Shown here: in pieces, positions 1 through 8,566 of the stretch | Position numbering within the stretch: position 1 is the first letter of the stretch | Layout of the letters: the number at the start of each line of letters is the position of its first letter | Origin: Candidatus Saccharimonadota bacterium | GTDB lineage: Bacteria; Patescibacteriota; Saccharimonadia; Saccharimonadales; Saccharimonadaceae | Assembly: GCA_017432365.1 (NCBI GenBank) | Contig: JAFRJG010000003.1 | Span: forward strand, 1-46,584 | Direction of reading: 5' to 3' | Length of the DNA: 46,584 nucleotides | Notes under the pieces: model-generated | Seen by the model: the letters and a program-made list of their open reading frames with translations, nothing else | Told to the model about the DNA's origin: nothing | Databases searched by the model: none | Program-made: the position numbers and the translations under genes

Positions 1-86
1 CGGTTCCAGAAATGGCTTTTTCCAGTCGGGTTGACCTATGACGGCGAAAAATTTGGAACCGCAAAGATGCCACTCATTTTCAGATT

Positions 87-114
87 AAAAAAGAACACCT
101 TTTCGGGTATTCTT
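87..114 (-). terminator. Rho-independent terminator after tRNA-Phe
   Basis: On the minus strand a 9-bp stem (AAGAATACC with GGTGTTCTT, one mismatch) is followed directly by a run of T. It sits 17 bases past the CCA end of tRNA-Phe, so it probably ends that transcript. Positions 1-86 hold an imperfect inverted repeat (CGGTTCCA near 1, TGGAACCG near 54-61) but no gene I can support. Confidence 0.6.
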
Positions 115-130
115 GTTGGTACGTCAAATT

Positions 131-206
131 TGGTGGCTCCGGGCGGACTTGAACCGTCGACACAAGGCTCTTCAGGCCTCTGCTCTACCAACTGAGCTAC
201 AGAGCC
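131..206 (-). tRNA. tRNA-Phe (GAA)
   Basis: Read on the minus strand the segment folds as a 76-nt cloverleaf: acceptor GGCTCTG/CGGAGCC with one G-U pair, D-arm with AGTTGGTA, anticodon loop CTGAAGA (anticodon GAA, Phe) and T-loop TTCAAGT. Discriminator A and CCA are encoded. It diverges from hisS. A candidate promoter on the minus strand has -10 TAAAAT at 219-224 with a weak -35 17 bp further, so the two genes share a very short intergenic space. Confidence 0.95.
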
Positions 207-237
207 GGGTACTCGGTTATTTTATCATAAAACGTGA

Positions 238-243
238 TACAAT
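238..243 (+). promoter_or_regulatory. -10 box of leaderless hisS
   Basis: TACAAT ends six bases before the hisS ATG at 250. No Shine-Dalgarno sequence lies between them. With normal -10 to start-site spacing, transcription would begin at or next to the A of the ATG. The same TANNAT-N6-ATG spacing recurs at many genes in this window. Confidence 0.6.
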
Positions 244-249
244 GAAAGT

Positions 250-1539
250 ATGAAAAAGCTAAATACTTCCCCGATTTCCGGAATGCAGGAGCTACTCCCG
301 AGAGAGCAAGCGGCGTTCGATAGATATAAAAATGAGATTCAGGAGGTATTTAGGCAACATGGGTTTCTAAATATTGAGACGCCGACGATTGAGCGGGCGG
401 AGATTTTGTTTGCGAAGGCGGGAGGGGAGACCGAGAAGCAGATTTATCGGGTCGTAAAAACAGAGGAGGCGAGTGAAGGAGCGGACGAGGCGCTCCGGTT
501 CGACCATACTGTGCCGTTAGCGAGATATGTCGTTGAACATGAGAATGATTTAACTTTTCCGTTCAAAGTAACGCAGGGCGGGCGGAACTTCCGGGGGGAG
601 CGGGCGCAGAGAGGACGGTTCCGCGAGTTTTATCAGTTCGATATTGACGTGATTGGACGGGAGAAGTTGGCGGCGGCGTATGATGCGGAAGTGATTTTAA
701 CTCTTAGCGAGGCGTACGACCGGCTCGGGCTGAGCGGGAAGTTGATTCGGGTTTCTAACCGGAAGATTTTAACGGGGCTGCTCGAAGAGTTGAATCTGCA
801 AGAGGTCGCGGGGGAGGTATTCCGAGTAATTGACCGGGCGGAGAAAGTGACACCCGAGAAAACACGCGAGGCGCTCGAGAAATTAGAAATTGGGACAGAG
901 AAAATCGAAACGGTTTTAGCATTTATCGAGATTGCCGGGGCGAGGACCGCGGTAATGAAACGGTTGCGCGAGTTCGGGTTCGGAAACGAGAAGTTCCTTG
1001 AGGGGGTCGCGGAGCTGGAAGAAGTGCTGGAGATTTTAGAGACACAAGGAATTGCCGAGGCGGTTCAGGCGGATATGAAAATTGTGCGGGGGCTAGATTA
1101 TTATACGGGGACTGTATTTGAGACGATTTTACCAGAACATCGAGAGGTCGGGTCGATTGGTGGCGGGGGGAGATATGAGAACTTAGTCGGACTTTATAGC
1201 GACCGAGTAATGCCGGGGGTCGGGGGGTCGATTGGACTGACGAGATTGTTTTTCGTGATGAGAGAACTCGGAATGATTAAAGAACAGAGCGAGGCGCCGG
1301 TCGAATTAGCGATTGTTCCCTGTTCGGAGGCGGAAAATGAGTTTTGTTTCCAACTCGCGAAGAAGTTACGGGCGGACGGGAGTAATGTTGACCTTGTTTT
1401 GAGCGAGAAAAAGCTCGGGGACAAGCTCAAGTATGCGGCGACAGTCGCAAAGGCAGGAATTGTGATTGGAGAAAATGAAGTCCGGGGCGGGGAGATTTTA
1501 GTGAAAGATTTTACGACAGGAGAGAAGCGGCCGTTATAA
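250..1539 (+). CDS. hisS: Histidyl-tRNA synthetase
   Basis: Class II aminoacyl-tRNA synthetase that charges tRNA-His in the cytoplasm. The 429-aa length is normal. Visible landmarks are the N-terminal GMQELLP segment, motif 2 (FRGERAQRGRFREFYQ), the histidine-specific GLDYYTGTVFE segment, the GGGGRYENLV segment, motif 3 (GVGGSIGLTRLF) and a C-terminal anticodon-binding region. The start at 250 is supported by the -10 box TACAAT exactly six bases upstream and the absence of a ribosome binding site, implying a leaderless mRNA. The 3' end overlaps the convergent DsbA-like gene by six bases. Confidence 0.97.
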   Translation: MKKLNTSPISGMQELLPREQAAFDRYKNEIQEVFRQHGFLNIETPTIERAEILFAKAGGETEKQIYRVVKTEEASEGADEALRFDHTVPLARYVVEHENDLTFPFKVTQGGRNFRGERAQRGRFREFYQFDIDVIGREKLAAAYDAEVILTLSEAYDRLGLSGKLIRVSNRKILTGLLEELNLQEVAGEVFRVIDRAEKVTPEKTREALEKLEIGTEKIETVLAFIEIAGARTAVMKRLREFGFGNEKFLEGVAELEEVLEILETQGIAEAVQADMKIVRGLDYYTGTVFETILPEHREVGSIGGGGRYENLVGLYSDRVMPGVGGSIGLTRLFFVMRELGMIKEQSEAPVELAIVPCSEAENEFCFQLAKKLRADGSNVDLVLSEKKLGDKLKYAATVAKAGIVIGENEVRGGEILVKDFTTGEKRPL

Positions 1540-2220
1540 ACCGGCGTCGTACATTTGTTTCACGACCGACCAGTCCCAGGTCGGGTCGAAACCGCTCGTC
1601 GTAAATTTATTAAAGGCGAAGGAGGGGAGTCCGAGGGCGGAAGCGGAGGCTTTTTCGGTATTTTTCTCGATTTCCGCGACGGATTCGGAGTTTTTATAAC
1701 AGGTTTTAAAGGTTTCTCCGACTCCGACGGATTTTCCGAGGTCATACCAGAAGTCACGAGTCATGTCGGTAATCATCGGGGCGGTCTTTGAGTTGCCGAT
1801 TCCCTTATCATAATAAACGGAGAAGAGTTCCGAAACGGCGGCGTGATAAAACTCCCAGAACTTCCCCTCACGAGCGGCACAATATGCTCCTTCAGCAGCA
1901 GGACGGGAAAGCTCGACACCGGAGCCTTCATAGAGCATGTCCGTAACGCGGACTTCGTAGGCGATTTTATGTTCGGTGAGATATACGAGGAGGTCGGACT
2001 CGTTTTCTTGAACAAGCTTCGCGTAGTAATTACAATATGGGCACATGAGGTCAGTATAGACGATGTAATGACGCGTGGCGGTCGAGGGGTCGCCGAGGGT
2101 CATGTTTTCATTCCACAACTCACCCGTAACATCCGGGGGTTTAACACTGCTGAAAATTAACGCGGCGAAAATTAAGATAAAAATACCGACGAGGGTGCCG
2201 ATTCTAAGAGCGCGACTCAT
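1534..2220 (-). CDS. Membrane-anchored DsbA-like thiol oxidoreductase
   Basis: A 228-aa protein with one N-terminal membrane segment (about residues 8-25) and an extracytoplasmic DsbA-family thioredoxin fold. The redox motif is CPYC (C60, C63), and a later GLPSF segment supplies the expected cis-proline loop. Family members donate disulfides to exported proteins. The gene overlaps the upstream CPTC membrane-protein gene by 17 bases, so the two are probably co-translated, and that protein is a plausible re-oxidation partner (inference). Extra cysteines occur in the helical insert (near AYCAARE and KTCYKN). Assignment to the DsbA family is firm; the individual substrates are unknown. Confidence 0.9.
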   Translation of the reverse strand: MSRALRIGTLVGIFILIFAALIFSSVKPPDVTGELWNENMTLGDPSTATRHYIVYTDLMCPYCNYYAKLVQENESDLLVYLTEHKIAYEVRVTDMLYEGSGVELSRPAAEGAYCAAREGKFWEFYHAAVSELFSVYYDKGIGNSKTAPMITDMTRDFWYDLGKSVGVGETFKTCYKNSESVAEIEKNTEKASASALGLPSFAFNKFTTSGFDPTWDWSVVKQMYDAGL

Positions 2221-2848
2221 GAGCGGGGGTTTCCTTCCGTTTACGGTTCATAAACTGTTCACTTTTTATAATAGCATAGGTTTCTAAGCCGAGCTTACGA
2301 AAGGCGAGCAGTCCGAATAGGAAGGCGAGGCAGTTAAAAAGCAGGGCGAGTTTCCCGGCGAGAGCAACGCCGCCGGCGAGACCGGAGAAGAGAGTTGAGA
2401 GAAGCGGGGCGAGGAGGGTCGTTCCGCAGGTCGGGCAACCGGAGCCAAGAATCGCTAGACCAGCGACGAGAGCGGAAGACTCAAGCCCAGAGGAAGACTC
2501 GGCGGAGGCGCGATTATGACGGTAAACGAAAACGACGAGCGAGACGAGGGACGCCTGGAGCAAGGTCAAGGCAAAGTTCAAGAGGAAATCTGGGAGATTT
2601 TTCCCGATACCGAAGATACCGAGAAACGCCGCAGAGAGGATTTTCCAAGACAGCGCGAAGTTTCCGGAGAAGAGGAGTCGGAAGCTCGAGAAGCCGTTAC
2701 TTAGAAGATTAATCAAAAGACCGAAAAATAGAAAGGTCAAAATAAAGACGGAGCGGAAACGGGCTTTACCGAAGGCGAGGAGAAAGCCACGGGCGGCAAG
2801 CGCGAAATCGTCAAGAAACTTCAGAAGGTCAGGCTTTTTTCGGTTCAT
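2204..2848 (-). CDS. Polytopic membrane protein with a CPTC motif
   Basis: A 214-aa protein with about five hydrophobic segments: near 32-52, 68-82, 88-110, 126-155 and 160-185. The motif GSGCPTCGTT (C138, C141) lies in or next to the fourth segment and a further Cys is near residue 174. I do not recognise it as DsbB, VKOR or CcdA. A CxxC at a membrane segment, together with the 17-base overlap with a DsbA-like gene, suggests a quinone- or thiol-linked partner that recycles DsbA (inference). The C-terminal tail is basic and polar, as expected for a cytoplasmic end. It lies 33 bases downstream of the small one-TM gene and appears to be in its operon. Confidence 0.7.
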   Translation of the reverse strand: MNRKKPDLLKFLDDFALAARGFLLAFGKARFRSVFILTFLFFGLLINLLSNGFSSFRLLFSGNFALSWKILSAAFLGIFGIGKNLPDFLLNFALTLLQASLVSLVVFVYRHNRASAESSSGLESSALVAGLAILGSGCPTCGTTLLAPLLSTLFSGLAGGVALAGKLALLFNCLAFLFGLLAFRKLGLETYAIIKSEQFMNRKRKETPAHESRS

Positions 2849-2881
2849 CGAGTCGGGTAAAAGTTCAAGGTTATTAAAGGG

Positions 2882-3178
2882 CTAACGACTCGGGGCGAGC
2901 GGTTCGGAAGAAGATTCAGTGAACTTATCGAGATTCTCGCCATGAATACGCTGGTTCGGACGACCGGAGAAGACAAACCAGACGATTCCTCCGAAGACAA
3001 CCAACACAACAAAGGCGCAGAGAATAATCCAGACAACGCGTTTCGGTTCGCCAGAAGCTTCAGAAGGTTTTTCGGCGAATTTTCGGGCGTCGATTTCGGT
3101 CTTTTGAAGACGAGGGAGGGACTTCGGGGAGGATTTTCCGGCGGATTTTTTCGTAGTAGATTTTTTCTTAGTAGCCAT
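2882..3178 (-). CDS. Small one-TM protein with Lys-rich N-terminus
   Basis: A 98-aa protein of unknown function. The first 45 residues are rich in Lys, Ser and Thr (KKKSTTKKSAGKSSPK); one membrane segment follows at about 47-69 and then a short polar tail. The arrangement predicts a basic cytoplasmic domain and an outside C-terminus. The start is supported by TATAAT at 3185-3190, ending six bases before the ATG. It is the first gene of the apparent operon leading to the CPTC protein and the DsbA-like protein, so it may be an accessory to that pair, but nothing in its sequence proves this. Confidence 0.6.
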   Translation of the reverse strand: MATKKKSTTKKSAGKSSPKSLPRLQKTEIDARKFAEKPSEASGEPKRVVWIILCAFVVLVVFGGIVWFVFSGRPNQRIHGENLDKFTESSSEPLAPSR

Positions 3179-3184
3179 AAGGAG

Positions 3185-3227
3185 ATTATAACATTTTTAT
3201 AGTTTTTTCGGGCAAAAATGATACAAT
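3185..3227. promoter_or_regulatory. Divergent leaderless promoters
   Basis: The minus strand has TATAAT at 3185-3190, six bases before the ATG at 3178. The plus strand has TACAAT at 3222-3227, six bases before the ATG at 3234. Both genes therefore appear to start transcription at or beside their start codon. Confidence 0.6.
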
Positions 3228-3233
3228 AAGGTT

Positions 3234-3845
3234 ATGGATAATAGCTGGATGTTTGGTGGCGGAGGGACGAAACAGGGTCAAAGTTTTGAGACGGAGCAGG
3301 TAACGGGATCGGTTGCACGTTCGGGGCGCGAGAGAAGAAGCCGAGGGTCTGGACGATTCGTAGCGGTTAGCGACGAGCTAAAGATTGGTGGCGGTTTTGC
3401 GTTGGCGGCACATGCGATACAGGCGGGAGTGTTTTTAGCGGTGATTTATTTATTTCCGACGCATGTGTTGATTTTACCGACGCTTGTGACGAGCGTGGCG
3501 ATTTTAGTCGCTTGTTTAATTCTCGATAAGAAATTTGCGCCAAACACAGGAAAAGACCAGACGGCGTTTCGGGCGGCGGTTGGATATGGCTGGTTGGTCG
3601 GAGCGTTGTTATTTTCGGTAATTGGACTAATCGGGGGGAAGATTTTTTCGTGCGTTGGCAAGAAAAATTGCACGACGGATTATATGTTCGATATGATGAA
3701 GATGTATGCAGTGATTGCGATTGTCCAGGGAGTGATTTTGGCGGGACTCATGGTTGGGATTATTTTGATACGAAAACGGCGAATGATCGAAGCGAGAAAA
3801 ACCACTTCAATTCATATTTCAAAACCGAAAATGCCGGGAAATTAG
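3234..3845 (+). CDS. Uncharacterised multi-pass membrane protein
   Basis: A 203-aa protein with a Gly/Arg-rich cytoplasmic N-terminus (about 1-45) and roughly four hydrophobic segments (about 50-72, 76-95, 112-133, 155-177), ending in a basic tail. A two-cysteine loop (FSCVGKKNC) lies between the third and fourth segments on the presumed outer face. No family is recognised. The start follows TACAAT by six bases. The stop codon is five bases before the metallophosphoesterase start, so the two genes are probably coupled. Confidence 0.65.
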   Translation: MDNSWMFGGGGTKQGQSFETEQVTGSVARSGRERRSRGSGRFVAVSDELKIGGGFALAAHAIQAGVFLAVIYLFPTHVLILPTLVTSVAILVACLILDKKFAPNTGKDQTAFRAAVGYGWLVGALLFSVIGLIGGKIFSCVGKKNCTTDYMFDMMKMYAVIAIVQGVILAGLMVGIILIRKRRMIEARKTTSIHISKPKMPGN

Positions 3846-3850
3846 AGAAA

Positions 3851-4732
3851 ATGTTAGCGGGATTACGAGAGCCGATTTTTTGTCGGACGGCGAGATATAC
3901 GATGGAGAGTCCCGCGATTGAACGGGAGCTAAAAGTGGCATTGACGGGAGATTGGCACGTAAGCCCGATTATATCAGAGCGCCAGCGGCAGATGTTAGAG
4001 CGAGTGTTGACGAGAGAAAAACCGGACATCGTGATTTTACAGGGAGACTTGATTGATGAGCCGAAAATGTTGGATAGTCAAAAATTGCGAAGGCAGCTAA
4101 TTGAGACGGTACGGACTTGTACGAAAGTTGCGCCGACGATTGGAGTGCTCGGGAATCATGATATATATCGGTCGCTCAAAGACCGAAGAAAGAAACGAAC
4201 GGAGACTCCAGAAGAGCGCGAGAGGCGGCGAGTGCCGGGAATGGTCGAGAAGATGCGCGAGGCGTTGGCGGAGGGCGGGGCGAAGTTGCTGACTGACGAG
4301 ACGTTCTGCTTGTTGGGGGTTGAGTTTTATGGGTTTGAACGGCAGTTGCCGAATACGGAAAAGAGCGAGAAGAAGACGACTGGCCTAAAGTGGTTTATTG
4401 GACATGCGCCGTTTCAGGAACCGGAATTACGAGAGGCGATGTGGCGTGAGTTTGACGTGGCGAGTTTCGGGCATACGCACGGAGGATGTTTGCCGATTGG
4501 ACTGGACGCACTGTATGATAAATTAGGGTTTCATGGCGGACTAGTCACGCCGGAGGGGAGACCGTTCCCGAAAGACTGGACACGAGGAATGCAGAAGTTC
4601 GGAAACGGTAAGCAAGCGTTTTTTAACGCGGGCATGGTCGCGACGCAATTTGTGGCGCCGAAACCAACTTGGTACTTGAACTGTCTCAAGCGGGCAGAAG
4701 TGACAGTTATAGAAATCAAGCTTGCTAAATAA
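3851..4732 (+). CDS. Calcineurin-like metallophosphoesterase
   Basis: A 293-aa protein carrying the full metallophosphatase signature in order: GDWH (D-x-H), GDLID, GNHD, GHAP and GHTHGG. These residues bind a two-metal centre that cleaves phosphomono- or diesters. The arrangement resembles the YkuE/UDP-diacylglucosamine-pyrophosphatase-like branch, but the substrate cannot be assigned. An insert rich in Arg and Glu follows GNHD. I chose ATG 3851, five bases after the stop of the preceding gene; a longer reading from 3650 would overlap that gene by 196 bases and adds no conserved sequence. Confidence 0.88.
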   Translation: MLAGLREPIFCRTARYTMESPAIERELKVALTGDWHVSPIISERQRQMLERVLTREKPDIVILQGDLIDEPKMLDSQKLRRQLIETVRTCTKVAPTIGVLGNHDIYRSLKDRRKKRTETPEERERRRVPGMVEKMREALAEGGAKLLTDETFCLLGVEFYGFERQLPNTEKSEKKTTGLKWFIGHAPFQEPELREAMWREFDVASFGHTHGGCLPIGLDALYDKLGFHGGLVTPEGRPFPKDWTRGMQKFGNGKQAFFNAGMVATQFVAPKPTWYLNCLKRAEVTVIEIKLAK

Positions 4733-4759
4733 CCATGGGCGAGATAAAATTAAGGGAGA

Positions 4760-7700
4760 ATGAAGGTCCTGCGTTTTTCTGCGATATATATTGGTCTTGT
4801 TTTGGGTTGCGTGAGCTGTGGGCTTTGGCGCGGCGAGGTACGAGCAGTAACATATTTTGGTGATGGGTCAACTGGAGTGAATGCTGGGTCGTGTGCGGGC
4901 GGGGCGGATGACTGTTATAACGGGAGAACTTGGGTGCATTATAAATACAACGAGGGGGCTTCGGGGGCGACGACGGTTGGAACGGCTTATAGTTTTAACT
5001 ATAACGGGCGGAACGCGTATTATACCGTGACGAGTCCTATCGTGGGGTCAGAGATCAGCGCGGATTGTATCGGAAAGGGCGGGTTTTGGCATCTCGAGTA
5101 TCGGTCAACGGTGATTGATAATTATGATACGAAAGTTGCGTTCGGTTCGGCGCCGATTGGCGCACTATATCAGGGGGCGGAATATTATGGCGATGTTATC
5201 GGAGTTGCGCCGGGAAATTATGACGCGAGCAAGGTGACGCCGGACGCGTATGGAACGACGCTTGATGAGGTACGCGCGCTATACGACGCTTGGCGCGAGG
5301 AGACCGACCCGACGGTTGACGTGATGTTCAGTAGCGGTTCAACACGGACTTGGTTTTGTGGAGATACCGGAGAGCCGACTCCGGACGAGGCGGAAATAAC
5401 GTTGAGCGGGGTCAGCAGAGTGGGGTTGTTAAATCGTGGAACATCGACCGTGAATAAATTAACCACGATAACGGGGGCGCTCGGAGTTGAGCCGACGAAA
5501 GATAATCATTCTGAGATTGAGGCGAGATTAAACTTTGGTTATGCGAACGAGACGTTTAAGGCGAGTTTTAAGCATTATCTAAAATATACCGGTTCGTTAC
5601 CGGATTGGCTCGAGAACGAGATAAAACCGACGTTTAAGGTGAAGAAGTGTACTGGAGCGGAGTGTGACGGGGGTACGGCTTCGGAAATAGCGAGCGGAAC
5701 GCTAGCGCATGCGCTAACGAGCAGTTATAAAACAGCGAATACGAGCAATCAACAAATGGCTTTAGCGGGGACAAAGGGAAAGTATGTGAAAATTTGTGAA
5801 TGGGTTGAGTATCCGAGTAGTTTAACATATTCGAGCGAAGAAAGTGGCGGCAGGAAGGGGAAAATTGTAGCAACGGGAGCGACAGTAAGTTCCGAGAAAG
5901 CTTGTGCGATAATCCGAAATCCGGATTGGCAAGGAGAAACGAGCGCTGCGGGAACGCGAGAAATCAATGTTGTCGGAGAGACGCCGAAGTGGGCGGATTT
6001 TGCGACGGATTCGGGCGGAGCCGGGGCGGTTTGGTCTCCGACCCAGAATGAATATGTGATGCGGAGCGTCGAGGCAACGGCGCGGTTCAAGCATGCGATG
6101 ACGAGAACTGATAGCGGGTTTAATGAGGAAAATCCGGGGATGGTTTCGGACATTAACGGGGAGCAGACGCGCGTGATAGCGAGTACGCCGGCGTTGAGTA
6201 GTTGGAATGTAACGACGAAATATAAAGGCATCGCTCGAGTCGAGACGGACGAAAGTCATGATATAAGACCTCAGGGCGGGAACGCGACGACGGGATTGTT
6301 TACGACGGGGGCGATAGCGGCGCCAGGTTGGACGTCGGGAGCGTCGGCGTCAACAACTTGGAAAACGGCGCGCTACGACGACACGGCGGCTGCGGGCGGA
6401 ACGACGGAGAATGGTTGGACGACGATGACGTTTGGGCGAGATAGCGGTTCGTGGCTCGGAGTTTTAGCCGGAGACGAAAAGGAGTTTGCGCAGAAAGTGT
6501 ATAACAGTTCAAAAACCTGGACGTTGGGCTATACAGATAATTTTCTTGAGGAAGCGTATTGTAGTAATGTTTATGCGACGGGAAGTTGTACGGCGATTGC
6601 GACGGGCGGAGAGCGTTATTATATCAATACAACGCGCAACGCCACGAGCTTGAGCGAGAATACGAGTTCGAACGCAATGTCGGCGGAGCGAGTTGAGAAG
6701 ATTCGGAGAGATTATAACTTCGACATTATTTCCCTGTTGCCGGCTGGCGAAGCGGACGAAACGATGGCGGCTGGAGAAAAATTTTCTGTAAGTTTTGAGG
6801 GGAAGATTCGGAAAGACGCGGGTTGGGATGCAATTGATGTGAGCTATTATGGGTTCGAGCCTTTGAACCGTCGGTATATTACTGGGACGGGCGAAGATGA
6901 GAAGTTAACAGTAATTACGTATGTCGTGAAGAATCGAGGGGCGGGGACGGACGAGGCGGACGCGTATTTAGGGAAGATTCGCGAAGCGGCGGTTGGCTAT
7001 ACGACGGGGACAACGGACTATCGAGCGGATTATTGTCAGTTCTTTAGAGAGAAGCTCGGAGATTATGTTGACAATTGTACGATGAGCGGAGACGATAACC
7101 GATTTGCCTATACCGGGGTCACCGGGGCGAGCGGGCACAACTGGGTACAAACGGCGGTTGAGGCGGACGCGGGGTATAGCGGGACGTTTAATATGGCTGA
7201 CTTGGAAGTGCCGAATCTGACGCCTGGCGCGAAGTTCTGCGTAGCGCTCGGTGCTTCGAAGAAAAGTTCGACCAATTCGAACGCGGTCATTTCTGCTTCT
7301 TTCTGTACAAACGTCGTAAAGAAGCCGAGCGTACATGTCTGGGGCGGGTCGGTTTCCGCGGGTGGAGACATCAAGACGTCAATCACGAGCGTGGCACCAG
7401 ATGGTGGTGGCAAGCGACCGTATGGTTCTTGGACTGACCTCGGGATTATTGCGGCGGGAACCGTAAATAAGATGGCGTCGGGTCGAACAAGCGCGACGGG
7501 GACGACGATGAGCGAGTTTGGAACAATTCCCTGTAACAACGGGTCGGGCGCAGAGAACTGGTATTCTCCGCTAACGATTGCGAATGTTGATTGTTCAAAC
7601 ACGGCGCCGTATGTGGGGGGTGCCGGTTTTACGAGCGAGACTGATATTTATAGCAAGATGAAAGCTAAGTATATAGACGGCAAAATCGCGGGAACGGATT

Positions 7701-8263
7701 ATACAACTAACGTTGCGAATGCGGCAGAGCTAGCAAGAGGTAACGGTGTGGGGGGAGTTTCCGGAGGAGGAGGGGCAAAAGTTGTGTATTGTGATGAGAC
7801 TTGTGAGATAGGGGAGGATATTATTGCTGACGGGAGTTATACGTCGCTCGCAGATATACCACAAGTTATAATTATTGCGAAAAACATTTATATCTACGAA
7901 GGGGTTAAACGAGTTGATGCGTGGCTCGTGGCGAGCGAAACGGTTAATACTTGTACCTATCGCGACGGAGGAAGACTCAAGCCCTATGTTCAAGGAGATG
8001 CGACTGCGGCGCATCAGCTAAATGCGAGCGTTTGTACCGAGAGACTCATTATTAACGGTCCAGTCGTTGGCGGAACGTTGGATTTAACGCGAACGCATGG
8101 AGCGGACAATGCGAGCGTGATTGCCGGGACGAGTTCTTCGCAAGTTGCAGAAGAAGCCGAGCGAACAACGCTATCTGGAACTTCCTTACTGTTTGCAGAG
8201 AACGAGGCGCAGATTGGCGAGCCAAGTACGACGTTTTTGAAGAAGATGCCGACGAGGTATTAA
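4760..8263 (+). CDS. Large secreted Cys-containing protein, unknown function
   Basis: An 1167-aa protein with an N-terminal signal sequence (hydrophobic residues about 5-22, cleavage likely after GEVRA near 29). The mature part is rich in Gly, Thr, Ser and Ala. It contains scattered cysteines, several in pairs (for example CAGGADDC and CTGAEC), which suggests disulfides. No enzyme domain is recognised and there is no C-terminal membrane segment or LPXTG; the end reads FLKKMPTRY. Repeated short stretches around WQGETSAAGTREI and similar suggest a beta-rich structural or adhesive role (inference). The start has a -10-like TAAAAT at 4745-4750 and no properly spaced ribosome binding site. A strong terminator follows. 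Confidence 0.75.
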   Translation: MKVLRFSAIYIGLVLGCVSCGLWRGEVRAVTYFGDGSTGVNAGSCAGGADDCYNGRTWVHYKYNEGASGATTVGTAYSFNYNGRNAYYTVTSPIVGSEISADCIGKGGFWHLEYRSTVIDNYDTKVAFGSAPIGALYQGAEYYGDVIGVAPGNYDASKVTPDAYGTTLDEVRALYDAWREETDPTVDVMFSSGSTRTWFCGDTGEPTPDEAEITLSGVSRVGLLNRGTSTVNKLTTITGALGVEPTKDNHSEIEARLNFGYANETFKASFKHYLKYTGSLPDWLENEIKPTFKVKKCTGAECDGGTASEIASGTLAHALTSSYKTANTSNQQMALAGTKGKYVKICEWVEYPSSLTYSSEESGGRKGKIVATGATVSSEKACAIIRNPDWQGETSAAGTREINVVGETPKWADFATDSGGAGAVWSPTQNEYVMRSVEATARFKHAMTRTDSGFNEENPGMVSDINGEQTRVIASTPALSSWNVTTKYKGIARVETDESHDIRPQGGNATTGLFTTGAIAAPGWTSGASASTTWKTARYDDTAAAGGTTENGWTTMTFGRDSGSWLGVLAGDEKEFAQKVYNSSKTWTLGYTDNFLEEAYCSNVYATGSCTAIATGGERYYINTTRNATSLSENTSSNAMSAERVEKIRRDYNFDIISLLPAGEADETMAAGEKFSVSFEGKIRKDAGWDAIDVSYYGFEPLNRRYITGTGEDEKLTVITYVVKNRGAGTDEADAYLGKIREAAVGYTTGTTDYRADYCQFFREKLGDYVDNCTMSGDDNRFAYTGVTGASGHNWVQTAVEADAGYSGTFNMADLEVPNLTPGAKFCVALGASKKSSTNSNAVISASFCTNVVKKPSVHVWGGSVSAGGDIKTSITSVAPDGGGKRPYGSWTDLGIIAAGTVNKMASGRTSATGTTMSEFGTIPCNNGSGAENWYSPLTIANVDCSNTAPYVGGAGFTSETDIYSKMKAKYIDGKIAGTDYTTNVANAAELARGNGVGGVSGGGGAKVVYCDETCEIGEDIIADGSYTSLADIPQVIIIAKNIYIYEGVKRVDAWLVASETVNTCTYRDGGRLKPYVQGDATAAHQLNASVCTERLIINGPVVGGTLDLTRTHGADNASVIAGTSSSQVAEEAERTTLSGTSLLFAENEAQIGEPSTTFLKKMPTRY

Positions 8264-8285
8264 AAAATACCCTAAAGGGTATTTT
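8264..8285. terminator. Bidirectional rho-independent terminator
   Basis: AAAATACCC and GGGTATTTT form a perfect 9-bp stem around a TAAA loop, right after the stop codon at 8263. T-rich sequence follows on the plus strand, and the symmetric A-run allows it also to end the minus-strand tRNA transcript. Confidence 0.8.
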
Positions 8286-8293
8286 CTTATTTT

Positions 8294-8380
8294 TGGTCCC
8301 CGAGATGGGACTCGGACCCATAACCCGGTAAAGGGAGCGGATTTTAAGTCCGCCGCGTATACCAATTCCGCCACTCGGGG
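8294..8380 (-). tRNA. tRNA-Leu (UAA)
   Basis: An 87-nt class II tRNA on the minus strand. Acceptor CCCCGAG/CTCGGGG, anticodon stem GCGGA/TCCGC, loop CTTAAAA (anticodon TAA), a long variable arm (CTCCCTTTACCGGGT region) and T-loop TCCGAGT. Discriminator A and CCA are encoded. It lies downstream of tRNA-Cys on the same strand. Confidence 0.95.
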
Positions 8381-8386
8381 ATATAA

Positions 8387-8405
8387 AATGGAGGTGCCGA
8401 CCGGA
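8387..8405 (-). repeat. Duplicate of the tRNA-Cys 3' end (att-like)
   Basis: Nineteen bases here are identical to 8565-8583, which is the CCA, acceptor 3' strand and first part of the T-arm of tRNA-Cys plus two flanking bases. Direct duplication of a tRNA 3' end is the usual mark left by site-specific integrative elements. The interval bounded by the two copies is about 160 bp. No integrase gene is present. Confidence 0.6.
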
Positions 8406-8564
8406 TGGCGTCGGCTACGCCGACTTCTCGCGTTCGTTCTCTCGGAAAATACCGAGCAAGCTCGATATTTTCACTCGCTTCCTCCGCGGTTTGAACCTTC
8501 GGTTCACTTCCGGTCTGAATCTATTGATTATCTATTCGCTAACCCTACGGGTCAGTGAATAGAT
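8406..8564. other. Palindrome-rich insert between tRNA-Cys 3' repeats
   Basis: This 159-bp stretch has no convincing gene but consists largely of inverted repeats. GTCGGC-TAC-GCCGAC lies at 8410-8424. A 13-bp stem with one mismatch around AA spans 8445-8472. TGAACC-TTC-GGTTCA lies at 8492-8506. A 19-bp stem with two mismatches around TAC spans 8527-8567 and runs into the tRNA-Cys CCA. It looks like a small structured mobile remnant or a string of processing hairpins in the tRNA transcript; the sequence does not decide which. Confidence 0.5.
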
Positions 8565-8566
8565 AA

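Noticed and set aside
3650-3850. N-terminal extension of the metallophosphoesterase
   Set aside because: It overlaps the preceding membrane-protein gene in another frame and shows no conserved or signal sequence.
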